From Paracoccaceae bacterium (GTDB taxonomy: Bacteria; Pseudomonadota; Alphaproteobacteria; Rhodobacterales; Rhodobacteraceae), in NCBI GenBank assembly GCA_007131945.1, contig SLPP01000221.1, forward strand, positions 1-11,236: DNA of 11,236 nucleotides, in the 5' to 3' direction. Positions 1 to 7,128 of the stretch are shown here, one piece after another. Below the pieces are notes generated by a model. That model saw only the letters and a list, made by a program, of their open reading frames with translations, searched no databases and was not told where the DNA came from. A program made the translations under genes and the position numbers. Each line of letters opens with the position of its first letter. Position 1 is the first letter of the stretch.

Positions 1-1109
1 CCCAGCGCGCCCGAGGTCAGCGGCAGGCCCGCCAGCACCAGCGCCGGCGCGGCCAGCAGACCGAGGGTGAGCAGCCGCCCGGCGCGGCCCGTCTGCGCGC
101 CGAAAAGCCCCGCGCCGAGGAAGAGCGCGCCCTTGGCCAGCGCGTGATGCGCAGCGAGGAAGACCAGCACCGGCAGGAGCGCGGGCCAGGCCTCGGGCGC
201 CATCAGCCCGGCGCCGAGGCCGAGCGCGATCAGGCCCATCTGGCTGACGCTGGAAAAGCCGAGCACGGTCTTCGGGCTCGACTGGTTGAGGCCCAGGATC
301 ACGGCGGCGAAGACCGTGACCAGCCCCGCGGCCATCAGCACCGTGCCGTGATCGGGCAGCGCCTGCGCGCCGAGGGGCAGTGTTGCCAGCATGCCGTAGA
401 GCCCGGCCTTGATCATCGCGCCCGAAAGCACGGCGCTCGCCGGCACCGGCGCCGCGCCATGCGCCGGGGGCAGCCAGAAATGCAGCGGCATGACGCCGAG
501 CTTGACCGCGAAGCCCGCGATCAGGAGCGCCGCGGCGAGGCCGGAGAGCTCGGCCGCGCGCAGATCGACGAGAAGTCGTGCGTCGGTCTCGGCGACGGCC
601 AGCACGAGGCCGGCGAAAAGCGCAAGCTCGCCGAGGATCACGAAGCCGATGTAGAGCCGGCCCGCGCCATAGGCTGTGGCCGAGCGGGCGTGGATGACAA
701 GGCCATAGGAAGCGAAGCTCATCAGCGCGAAGAATGCGTAGAAGGCGAGCGCCTCCTGCGCGAGGATCAGGCCGAGGTTTCCGGCCATCGCCAGGAGGAA
801 GCAGGTGGCGAAACCGGGGCGGCGGGCCTCGCCGCGGAACCAGGCGCGGGACGCGGAGCCCGCGGCGATCCACAGAAGCGCGGTGAAGCCCAGGAAGAGC
901 CGCGAAATCTCGTCGAGCCCGAAGGCCGCGCCCATCAGGAACCAGTCGCTGCCGATGCCCATCGGCACCGGGGCGAGCAACGCCAGTGCCAGGGCCGGCA
1001 GCCCGGCCAGGGGCAACAGCCGCCAGACCGCCGCCCGCGCCGCTGGCAGCGCCATCAGCGCGGCCAGCGCGAGCGGGAAGGCGAGGGAAAGGAGGATCGG
1101 CAGGGCCAT
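1..1109 (-). CDS. Third antiporter-like subunit, NuoL/HyfB-type proton-conducting membrane protein (partial, C-terminus off left edge)
   Basis: Membrane ion-translocating subunit of the Mrp/complex I antiporter family, probably part of the complex encoded by the seven genes upstream. The start is ATG at 1109, overlapping the preceding stop by one base (TGATG), with GGAGG 7 nt upstream. The window holds 369 complete codons and the frame is still open at base 1. The chain is strongly hydrophobic. Family marks are K203 followed by PLHFWLP (208-214), HGAAPVPAS (217-225), and AMIKAG (231-236, K234), with a probable TM10 lysine at K326. At the TM5 position where relatives carry an essential glutamate, this protein has alanine: A128 in FYAFFALMSF. 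A gapless comparison with the neighbouring subunit (positions 127-152 there) places A128 opposite E140. The sequence leans towards HyfB/NuoL-like members rather than MnhD, but the exact subfamily is uncertain. It is the last gene of the operon visible here; more genes may follow beyond the edge. Confidence 0.88.
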   Translation of the reverse strand, partial: MALPILLSLAFPLALAALMALPAARAAVWRLLPLAGLPALALALLAPVPMGIGSDWFLMGAAFGLDEISRLFLGFTALLWIAAGSASRAWFRGEARRPGFATCFLLAMAGNLGLILAQEALAFYAFFALMSFASYGLVIHARSATAYGAGRLYIGFVILGELALFAGLVLAVAETDARLLVDLRAAELSGLAAALLIAGFAVKLGVMPLHFWLPPAHGAAPVPASAVLSGAMIKAGLYGMLATLPLGAQALPDHGTVLMAAGLVTVFAAVILGLNQSSPKTVLGFSSVSQMGLIALGLGAGLMAPEAWPALLPVLVFLAAHHALAKGALFLGAGLFGAQTGRAGRLLTLGLLAAPALVLAGLPLTSGAL

Positions 1110-2629
1110 CAGAACGCCTCCGGCAGGTCGTCGAATGCCGCTTGCGGGTATTCGAGCGCGACGATGAAACGGGTCCATTCCAGCGGGCTGAAGGGCGCGT
1201 TGGCGAGCCCGCCGGCGATAAGTACCAGCGCGGCGGTGGCCAGCGGCGGGGCGGCCAGCATCCAGCCGATGCGCCGATGCGCCAGCCCGTCCGGCGCCGC
1301 GGCGCCGGGCTCGACGAACCAGGCGCGATGCAGCATCGGCAGGAAATAGCCGGCGTTCAGAAGGCTGGAGCCCAAGAGCAGCGCGATCACCCAGCCCTGC
1401 CCGGCCTCGAGCCCGCCGGTGGCCAGATACCACTTGCTGACGAAGCCGGCGAGCGGCGGCAGGCCGATCATGGCAAGCGCGGCGAGCGTGAAGGCCGCCA
1501 TCGTGCCGGGCATGGCGCGGCCCACGCCGTTCATCTGGCTGACCTTCTTGACGCCGAGCCCCTCGGCAAGGTTGCCGGCGGCCATGAACATGGTGATCTT
1601 CATCAGACCCTGATGGATCAGATGCGCGAGCGCGCCGATCGCGGCGATTGGGCTCGCCAGCGCCACGCCCAGCGTGATGTAGCTGACCTGGCTGACGGTG
1701 GACCAGGCGAGCCGGCGCTTGATGTCGTCCTGGCTGAGCGCGCGGAGCGAGCCGTAGAGGATCGTCACCGCGGCGATGGCGGCGAGCGGCGCGGTCAGCC
1801 CCAGCGCCTGCGCGGTCTCGATCCCGTAGACTTCGTAGACCACGCGCATGATGCCGAAGGCCCCGGCCTTCACCACCGCGACGGCGTGCAGCAGCGCCGA
1901 GACGGGCGCGGGCGCGACCATGGCGATCGGCAGCCAGGCGTGGAAGGGCACCAGCGCGGCCTTCACGCCCAGCCCCGCGATCAGCACGAGGAAGAGAAGC
2001 TGCGCGGCGAGCGGCGCGGCCACGGCCACGTCGGAAAGGATGCCGCCGGGGACGAAATCGGTCGAGCCCGCCAGCACCCAGAGGCCGAGCGTGCCGAGAA
2101 GCAGCACCAGCCCGCCGCCCAGCGTGTAGATCAGGTAGATCCGGCCCGCCCGCAAGGCCTCGGCCGTGCCGCGATGGATGACCAGCGGATAGGTGGCGAG
2201 AGTCAGAAGCTCGTAGAAGATCAGGAAGGTAAACAGGTTGCCCGCCAGCGCGATCCCCACCGTCGCGCCGACGCAGAGGCTGAAGAAGCCGAAGAAACGC
2301 GCCCGGTGCGGCCCCTTTTCCAGGTAGCCCACGGAATAGACGGTGGTGATGAACCACAGGACCGCCGAGAGCGCGATGAAGAGGATCGCCAGCGGGTCGG
2401 CCTGCAGCTTGAGTTCCAGCCCCGGCAGGACGGTGAAGCGCAGGTCGTAGATCACCCCCTGGCTGACCTTCCAGCTGAGCCAGGCGACGAGCGCCACCTT
2501 CAGCCCGGCGGCGCCGAGGTTGATCGCGGTGCGCAGGCCGGCGCTGCGCTCGGGCAGCGCGAAGAGGAGGGGCGCGATGCCGAGCGAGGTGAGCAGGATG
2601 AAGAGCGGCAGCAGCGGGGCATCGGTCAT
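1109..2629 (-). CDS. Second MnhD/NuoM-like antiporter subunit (proton-conducting membrane transporter)
   Basis: A 506-residue polytopic membrane protein of the NuoL/M/N-MrpA/D family, which moves cations or protons across the inner membrane. The start ATG at 2629 forms an ATGA overlap with the stop of the upstream mnhD, and GGAG lies 7 nt before it. Conserved charged residues of the family are all visible: E140 in FYELLTLATY (TM5), K223 in GVKAALVPFHAWLP (TM7), K254 in AVVKAGAFG (TM8), K344 in LMKITMF (TM10) and K399 in FVSKWYL (TM12). Length matches the usual 480-510 residues. It is a paralogue of the genes on both sides. In archaeal MBX clusters two such MrpD-like genes (MbxH and MbxH') lie next to each other, and this arrangement resembles that. 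Whether it carries Na+ or H+ cannot be read from the sequence. Confidence 0.92.
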   Translation of the reverse strand: MTDAPLLPLFILLTSLGIAPLLFALPERSAGLRTAINLGAAGLKVALVAWLSWKVSQGVIYDLRFTVLPGLELKLQADPLAILFIALSAVLWFITTVYSVGYLEKGPHRARFFGFFSLCVGATVGIALAGNLFTFLIFYELLTLATYPLVIHRGTAEALRAGRIYLIYTLGGGLVLLLGTLGLWVLAGSTDFVPGGILSDVAVAAPLAAQLLFLVLIAGLGVKAALVPFHAWLPIAMVAPAPVSALLHAVAVVKAGAFGIMRVVYEVYGIETAQALGLTAPLAAIAAVTILYGSLRALSQDDIKRRLAWSTVSQVSYITLGVALASPIAAIGALAHLIHQGLMKITMFMAAGNLAEGLGVKKVSQMNGVGRAMPGTMAAFTLAALAMIGLPPLAGFVSKWYLATGGLEAGQGWVIALLLGSSLLNAGYFLPMLHRAWFVEPGAAAPDGLAHRRIGWMLAAPPLATAALVLIAGGLANAPFSPLEWTRFIVALEYPQAAFDDLPEAF

Positions 2630-4092
2630 GGCGTGGCTCCGAACGGATAGCCGATCTCCATGAAGGCGAGGATCGGCGCGGCGGCGAGGCCGAGGCCAAG
2701 CGCGGAGAGCGCGAGGATCAGCGGCGCGGCATCGGCGAGCGCCCAGCCCTGGTGCTCGGCGACCGGGCTGCGCATGCGGTCGAAGCGCAGGAAGCTGGCC
2801 AGGACGCGGCTGAAATAGGCGACGCTGAACAGCGTGCCGATCATGGTGACGCCGACCCAGTGCCAGTAGCCCGCCGCCATCGCCCCCTCCATCAGCACCC
2901 ACTTGCCGGCAAAGCCCAGGGAGGGCGGCAGGCCGATCAGGCTGATCGCGGCGAGCGCGAAGGTGAACTGCGCCAGCGTCGGACGGATGGGCGAGCGGTC
3001 GAGATCGGCGATGCGGTCATGGCCGACCTCGTCCTTGATCCGGCCGGCGGCGAGGAACATCCCGGCCTTGGCGACGGCATGGGCAAGGATCAAGAGCGCC
3101 ACGGCCTTCCAGCTTTCCGCCAGCCCGACCTGGCCGGCGCGGGCGAAGGCGACGAAGATCAGCCCGATCTGCACCACGGTGGACCAGGCAACCAGGAGCT
3201 TCAGCCGCTCGGCCCGCAGCGCCTGGATGCCGCCCCAGAGGATCGCGCCGGCGCCAAGCGCGCCGATCAGCGTGACCAGCAATTCGTCGGGCAGCGGCAT
3301 GTATTGCGTGAGCCGCAGGAAGACGTAGAGCGAGACCTTGACCACCAGCCCCGAGAGCAGCGCCGAGGCCGGCGCGGTGGCGTTGGCATGCGCGCCGGGC
3401 AGCCAGAAATGCAGCGGGAAGAGCGCGGTCTTGAGCAGCAGCCCCGCGATCATCAGCGCGAGCGCCGCGGTCAGGGCCGGCGCGGGCTCGGCCGCGATCA
3501 GCCCGGCGAAGTCGAGCCGGCCGAGCTCCAGATAGACGAAGCCGACGCCCATCAGGAAGAGGAGCGCGCCGAGGATCGAGGCATACATGTAGTCGAGCCC
3601 CGCGCGCACCGCCGCGCGCCCGCCGCCGAGGACGGTGAGGCCGACGGCGGCGAGCGCGATGACCTCGAGCATGACGTAGAGGTTGAAGACATCGGTCGAG
3701 AGGAACGCGCCGTTGAGCCCGGTCAGGAGCAGCAGCCAGAGCGGCCAGAAATAGCGCCGCGTGCGGTCGTCAGCGCGGGCGGGTGCGTAGCTGTCGAGCG
3801 CGCCGAGGCTGACGAAGGCGCCGACGCCCACGGTCATGGCGAGCAGGACGGTGCTCAAGCCGTCGGCGCGCAGGTCGATCCCCAGGGGCGCGCCCCAGTT
3901 GCCGAGGCGCGTGAGCACCGCGCCCTCGGCCAGCACCTGCAGCGCCAGCGCGGCGACGGCACCGGCGGTCACGAGGACCGAGGCCAGCCCCAAAGCCGCC
4001 GCCCGGCGCGGCCAGGCGAAGGCGAGGATGGCGCCGGCGAGCGGCGCGAAGACGACCGCGGTCGGCCAGTCGATGGTCGGCAGTTCAGTCAT
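2626..4092 (-). CDS. mnhD: MnhD-like cation/proton antiporter subunit D
   Basis: A 488-residue polytopic membrane protein of the MrpD/NuoN family, acting as an ion-translocating subunit in the inner membrane. The start ATG at 4092 overlaps the end of mnhC by 8 nt, with GGAG about 10 nt upstream. Key charged residues expected for transport are present: E143 in MLEVIALAAV (TM5), K221 in LLLKTALFPLHFWLP (TM7), K252 in LVVKVSLY (TM8), K342 in AVAKAGMFL (TM10) and K397 in FAGKWVLME (TM12). The segment LPGAHANATAPASALLSG (231-248) is typical of MrpD. Its position directly after MnhC is the same as in mrp and mbh clusters. It differs from them in being followed by two further paralogues. Confidence 0.93.
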   Translation of the reverse strand: MTELPTIDWPTAVVFAPLAGAILAFAWPRRAAALGLASVLVTAGAVAALALQVLAEGAVLTRLGNWGAPLGIDLRADGLSTVLLAMTVGVGAFVSLGALDSYAPARADDRTRRYFWPLWLLLLTGLNGAFLSTDVFNLYVMLEVIALAAVGLTVLGGGRAAVRAGLDYMYASILGALLFLMGVGFVYLELGRLDFAGLIAAEPAPALTAALALMIAGLLLKTALFPLHFWLPGAHANATAPASALLSGLVVKVSLYVFLRLTQYMPLPDELLVTLIGALGAGAILWGGIQALRAERLKLLVAWSTVVQIGLIFVAFARAGQVGLAESWKAVALLILAHAVAKAGMFLAAGRIKDEVGHDRIADLDRSPIRPTLAQFTFALAAISLIGLPPSLGFAGKWVLMEGAMAAGYWHWVGVTMIGTLFSVAYFSRVLASFLRFDRMRSPVAEHQGWALADAAPLILALSALGLGLAAAPILAFMEIGYPFGATP

Positions 4093-4375
4093 CGGTGTCG
4101 CGCTCCAGCATGTGCAGGCGGCGGATCAGGGCGAGGGCGACGGCGGTGGCGGAGATCATCACGACGATGCCGGTGATCACCAGCGCATGCGGGACCGGGT
4201 CGGGCGCCTCGGGTGGTTCGCGCCAGGCACCGACGACCAGCAGGAAGCCCGCGCCGACCGAGCAGAGCTTGAGCGCCAGCACCCGGCGGAGGGGCTCCAC
4301 CATCACCAGCGCGCCGAAGAGCCCGATGGCGAAGACCGCGATGCCGGTCAGGCCGAAGATCAGACCGCTCGTCAT
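4085..4375 (-). CDS. mnhC: MnhC / NuoK-like antiporter subunit C
   Basis: A 96-residue protein with three predicted membrane helices (about 5-27, 33-50 and 65-86), homologous to NuoK of complex I and MrpC. The middle of the protein carries the usual LKLCSVGAGFLLVV stretch (35-48), followed by DPVPHALVITGIVV (59-72), the MrpC counterpart of the PxPQALVLTAIVI signature. The start ATG at 4375 overlaps the preceding stop by four bases (ATGA), with GGAGA 7 nt upstream. Short length is normal for the family. In complex I and Mrp, this subunit packs against the D-type antiporter subunit, which here is the next gene. A classical MrpC has a conserved glutamate in helix 2 in some members; I cannot judge its equivalent here with certainty. 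Confidence 0.92.
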   Translation of the reverse strand: MTSGLIFGLTGIAVFAIGLFGALVMVEPLRRVLALKLCSVGAGFLLVVGAWREPPEAPDPVPHALVITGIVVMISATAVALALIRRLHMLERDTDD

Positions 4376-5313
4376 TCGCTTTTCTCCGAAACTGGGACCG
4401 CCTCGGGCTCGCGGCCGTGGAAGAGCGCGGCGAGCGTGACGGCGATCGAGATCGTGACCATTCCCTCGATCAGCAGGATCAGGGTCTTGGCATGCGCGGC
4501 GGGGTATTCGAAGGGCAGCCGCCCGCCGCCCGCGACCAGAAGCGCGACGCCGGCAAAGACCGCGGTGCCGAGGACGAAGCCTGCCCTTGCGAACGGCCGG
4601 TGCGCGGGCTGCGGCCGGTAGAGCCGGCCGAGGAGCAGCAGCAGCCCCACCGCGGCGAGGACGGCGCCGCCCTGGAAGGCGCCGCCCGGCGCCTGGGCCC
4701 CGACCCACAGCAGGTAGCTGCCGATGACCACGATGGCGGGCAGCGCCAGGCGGGAAAAGCCGCGATAGATCTCGCCCAGGACCGGGGCGGGCGCCTGCAC
4801 GGTGCCGCGCTCGACCATCCAGACGGCGACGATGGCGGCGAGCAGCACCACGACCTCCATCAGCGTGTCGTAGGCGCGGAAGTTCAGGAGCACCGCGGTC
4901 ACCGGATGCCCGACGCCGCTTGCCGCCATGTTCTGCGCGACAGCCGGCGCCAGGCCGGGCGCCTGCAACGGCGTCAACAGGAAGGCAAAGGCCAGCCCGC
5001 CGAAGATCAGCGCGCAAAGCCCCAGATTGGCGACGACGACCCCGCCGGGCACCGGCACCGGCGCGGCGGGCGCGGCGCGGATGTGGTGCAGCGTGGTCAA
5101 GAGCAACGCGCCGGTCAGCCCGGTGCCGATCGCCGCCTCGGCCAGCGCCACGTCGGGGGCCGAGAGCCGCACCCAGGCGAGCGCGCTCATCAGCCCGAAG
5201 ACGATGAAGAGCACGATCATCGCGAAGCGGTCGTGAACCGTCAGCACGGCGACCGCCAGTGCGGCGATGGCGAGGCCGAGGAGCGCATCGAAGAGGAGAA
5301 GCGGCTCTACCAT
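4372..5313 (-). CDS. MrpA C-terminal (MbhD/DUF4040 + MbhE) fused to MnhB
   Basis: A 313-residue membrane protein combining three modules that are separate in archaeal MBH. Residues 1-80 match DUF4040/MbhD, with SAPDVALAEAAIG (51-63) as the hallmark. Residues about 92-168 match the MbhE-like end of MrpA, with LLNFRAYDTLMEVVVLLAA (142-160). Residues about 178-300 match MnhB/MbhF, with VGAQAPGGAFQGG (204-216) and EGMVTISIAVTLAAL (283-297). An upstream in-frame ATG at 5349 was rejected because it lies inside mnhG. The chosen ATG at 5313 has GGAGGG 7 nt upstream and begins one base after the mnhG stop. The large NuoL-like N-terminal half of a classical MrpA is absent. The protein probably forms the scaffold linking the small E/F/G subunits to the D-type subunits. 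Confidence 0.92.
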   Translation of the reverse strand: MVEPLLLFDALLGLAIAALAVAVLTVHDRFAMIVLFIVFGLMSALAWVRLSAPDVALAEAAIGTGLTGALLLTTLHHIRAAPAAPVPVPGGVVVANLGLCALIFGGLAFAFLLTPLQAPGLAPAVAQNMAASGVGHPVTAVLLNFRAYDTLMEVVVLLAAIVAVWMVERGTVQAPAPVLGEIYRGFSRLALPAIVVIGSYLLWVGAQAPGGAFQGGAVLAAVGLLLLLGRLYRPQPAHRPFARAGFVLGTAVFAGVALLVAGGGRLPFEYPAAHAKTLILLIEGMVTISIAVTLAALFHGREPEAVPVSEKSE

Positions 5314-5314
5314 C

Positions 5315-5608
5315 TCAACGCCCTCCGGCATTGGCTGCGCGCCGGACATGGCGGGCGATCAGGTGGCCACAGACGGCGCTGGAGGTGGCGACGAAGAACC
5401 AGATCAGCACGATCCGCACCACCTCGCCGGCCGTGCCGGCCAGGAGCGCGACGCCGAGGCAGGTCAGGCCCAGGCCCAGCCCGTCGGCCTTGGTCAGCGC
5501 GTGCAGCCGGCAGAGCGTGTCGGGAAAGCGCAGCAGGCCGATCGTGCCGGCGACGAAGAAGAAGGCGCCGACAGCGATCAGCGCCAGCGCGAGGAGGTCG
5601 AGCAGCAT
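5315..5608 (-). CDS. mnhG: MnhG antiporter subunit G
   Basis: A 97-residue small membrane protein of the MrpG/PhaG family. Three hydrophobic segments lie at about 3-25, 46-60 and 63-83. The loop after the first helix carries the family pattern GLLRFPDTLCRLHALTKADGLG (24-45), in which RFPD and the H/K-T-D-G residues are typical. The ATG at 5608 shares one base with the mnhF stop (TGATG), and GGAGGG sits 6 nt upstream inside the mnhF coding end. MrpG has no known catalytic role alone; it is needed for assembly and function of the complex. Length is close to the usual 100-120 residues. Confidence 0.93.
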   Translation of the reverse strand: MLLDLLALALIAVGAFFFVAGTIGLLRFPDTLCRLHALTKADGLGLGLTCLGVALLAGTAGEVVRIVLIWFFVATSSAVCGHLIARHVRRAANAGGR

Positions 5609-5868
5609 CAGCGGCCCTCCTTCGCGGCGAGGACGACGAAGCAGACCAGTGTCACCGCGGCGAGCAGCGCGAAGACCAGCGCCACGTCCAGAAGCGCCGG
5701 CATCGCCATCACCCGCGACAGGATCAGGAGCATCGCCACCGAGGCGGTGCCGAAAAGCTGCGCCGCCAGCATCCTCTCGGCCGGCTCGGGGCCGCGCAGG
5801 ACGCGGATCAGCCCGCCGAGGATCGAGACGAGCAGCACGATCAGGATGATCGACAGGGCGGTGATCAT
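5608..5868 (-). CDS. mnhF: MnhF antiporter subunit F
   Basis: An 86-residue, three-helix membrane protein of the MrpF/PhaF family. The first helix (about 2-24) is followed by RVLRGPEPAERMLAAQLFG (22-40), the usual LxRGPxxxDRxxAxD-type loop, although the aspartates are replaced by glutamate and glutamine here. The final helix holds LLDVALVFALLAAVTLVCF (59-77), with the conserved D61. The ATG at 5868 overlaps the mnhE stop (ATGA). A G-rich stretch lies about 7 nt upstream. It is a structural subunit of the Mrp-like complex made by this operon. Confidence 0.93.
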   Translation of the reverse strand: MITALSIILIVLLVSILGGLIRVLRGPEPAERMLAAQLFGTASVAMLLILSRVMAMPALLDVALVFALLAAVTLVCFVVLAAKEGR

Positions 5869-6584
5869 GTCGCGGCCCCCGTCGCGGCGGCACCGGGCAC
5901 GGGCAGGGCGAAGAGCGCGGCCACGCGCCGCTCGAGCGCCGCGAGGTCGCCGTCGAGATCGGCGCCGGTGTCGAGCATGTGGATGACAAGCCGGTCGCCC
6001 TCGATCTCGGCGGTCAGCGTGCCGGGCAGGAGCGTGATCGCGTTGGCGAAGAGAAGCCGCGGCGCGCCCTCGGGCAGCGCCGTCCGGAACATGCGGCAAC
6101 CGGGCGCGAGCGGCAGGCGCCGGGCGAGAGCGCGCCGGGCGACATCCGTCGCGCCGCGCACCGACTGAAGCGCGAACCAGGCAGCGAAACGCAGCGCGCC
6201 GAAGAGCGACAGGCGCCAACGCGGGGCGGCGGGATGCAGGAGGATCAGGGCGGCGCCGAGGAGAACCGCCGGCGCGCCCATCACCCAGCTTTCCGCCGCC
6301 CCGCCGGTCAGAGCCGCCCAGAGCCCGGCCAGCGCCAGGGCGCCGATCAATGCACGCCGTGCAGGGTGCCGCGGCCGCAAGCCGGACAAGTCCGGAAGCC
6401 GCGCTGGCGACTGTCCGGGATCGACCCCGGGCCCGAGCGCCGTGCCGAGCGCCGTGCCGGGCGGCATGGTGGCGGTAAGCGGCGCTGCCGGCGCCGCGCC
6501 CGCTGGCACATCTGCCGTCCGGCTCGTCGGCCGCGCCGGATCGCGCGCAGTCGCCAGCGAGCCCAGGCAAGGCCCTGAGCGCAT
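5865..6584 (-). CDS. mnhE: MnhE antiporter subunit E, first gene of operon, start uncertain
   Basis: MrpE/PhaE-family membrane protein and the first gene of the antiporter operon. The conserved part covers roughly the last 160 residues: two hydrophobic stretches (ALIGALALAGLWAALTGG and the following WVMGAPAVLLGAALILL), then a soluble domain with LLFANAITLLPGTLTAEI and a C-terminal LVIHMLDTG segment. NAxTLTPGT-like text is the family hallmark. The stop at 5865 overlaps mnhF by four bases. The start is unclear. ATG at 6584 has GGAG 6 nt upstream and gives 239 residues, but it adds about 75 residues of Ala/Gly/Pro-rich sequence not expected in MrpE, which is usually about 160 residues. ATG 6467, or a TTG near 6380-6390, would be shorter but lack a clear ribosome site. 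The gene itself is secure; the N-terminus is not. Confidence 0.85.
   Translation of the reverse strand: MRSGPCLGSLATARDPARPTSRTADVPAGAAPAAPLTATMPPGTALGTALGPGVDPGQSPARLPDLSGLRPRHPARRALIGALALAGLWAALTGGAAESWVMGAPAVLLGAALILLHPAAPRWRLSLFGALRFAAWFALQSVRGATDVARRALARRLPLAPGCRMFRTALPEGAPRLLFANAITLLPGTLTAEIEGDRLVIHMLDTGADLDGDLAALERRVAALFALPVPGAAATGAAT
6435..6458. repeat. Two tandem copies of a 12-nt unit
   Basis: GAGCGCCGTGCC occurs twice back to back (6435-6446 and 6447-6458). If mnhE starts at 6584, the repeat encodes a GTALGTAL stretch in its non-conserved N-terminal extension. If mnhE starts further downstream, the repeat is in the leader. It is probably simple-sequence slippage. Confidence 0.6.
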
Positions 6585-6698
6585 CATCGTCTCCATCGGC
6601 AGCGAGATTGACGAACCGGGGGGAGAGCCGCGACCGGGGCTGCCGTCCATGCCGCGCTTGCGTTCCTGACCCGGCGCCCGGACCGGTCCTCGATCGGG

Positions 6699-6720
6699 CG
6701 CGTTTTCCGAATTGAACGCG
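6699..6720. repeat. Short inverted repeat, possible operator
   Basis: CGCGTT (6699-6704) and AACGCG (6715-6720) are perfect inverted arms separated by a relatively AT-rich 10-nt centre. The spacing of arm centres is suitable for a dimeric regulator, and the site sits between two divergent operons. Arms of six bases also occur by chance in GC-rich DNA, so the regulatory role is only a guess. Confidence 0.25.
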
Positions 6721-6948
6721 TGGGTCGCCGACTTAATCCCGGAGACAGCCGAAGATTCGGCGGAACCGAACGGGGGCCGGGCAATCCGGCCGCGCGATCG
6801 GTCCGTTCGCTCGGCAGGGGCGGCATATCGACGCCAGTTGCCGGGCATTCTTCGACCCGCCGGCGCGGCTGCGGCTCCGGATCGGGCCGGCGCCGGCGCG
6901 GCGCGCAGGCAAACCGGGACTGGCACCGGCATGCCGGGCGGCCAATGG

Positions 6949-6972
6949 GATCATCAAGCGGATCGTCAAGCG
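6949..6972. repeat. Imperfect 12-nt tandem repeat
   Basis: GATCATCAAGCG (6949-6960) is followed directly by GATCGTCAAGCG (6961-6972), differing at one base, and then by a partial third copy starting GATCATGGCG at 6973. The repeat lies in the non-coding region before the glycosyltransferase gene. Its function is unknown. Confidence 0.6.
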
Positions 6973-7128
6973 GATCATGGCGCGCGCGATCATCGCCGCC
7001 TGAGCCCGCGGCGCCGTGACGGCATCACCGAGGCTCCCCCTTGCTCCCGGATATCGCGTCGTGCTCTCATGCCGCGCACCATGACCCGTCGCCAGGAGAA
7101 GCGCCGGGGAACCTGCAGGGAGATCAGG

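Larger units (their letters stand above)
6585..7128. other. Divergent intergenic region without a supportable gene
   Basis: About 540 bases separate the outward-facing mnhE and glycosyltransferase starts, so promoters for both operons should lie here. I found no convincing -35/-10 pair. The best guess for the plus strand is TTGCTC (7041-7046) and TCTCAT (7065-7070) with an 18-nt spacer, which is a poor match. Open frames cross the region but show no family signature. One stretch at 6737-7003 is open and ends in an amphipathic-looking tail, but it lacks a usable start codon. A 12-nt tandem repeat and a short inverted repeat are listed separately. Confidence 0.5.

Noticed and set aside
144..6168. 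Several long plus-strand open frames (144-1349, 986-2650, 2752-4176, 4417-6168) opposite the antiporter operon
   Set aside because: Their products are Arg/Gly/Gln/His/Asp-rich without hydrophobic cores or family motifs. They lie antisense to genes with clear family signatures, as expected from third-position GC bias.
6737..7003. Open stretch on the plus strand ending in an amphipathic-looking tail (IIKRIVKRIMARAIIAA)
   Set aside because: It looks partly protein-like, but it has no ATG, GTG or TTG start before the last few codons, and the tail is produced by the 12-nt tandem repeat. It could be a gene relic, but the evidence is too weak.
6712..7128. N-terminal extension of the glycosyltransferase frame back to 6712
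   Set aside because: The family fold begins right at MTGKTFAFF, and AGGGAG sits six bases before ATG 7129; upstream residues are Arg/Ala-rich without similarity to the fold.
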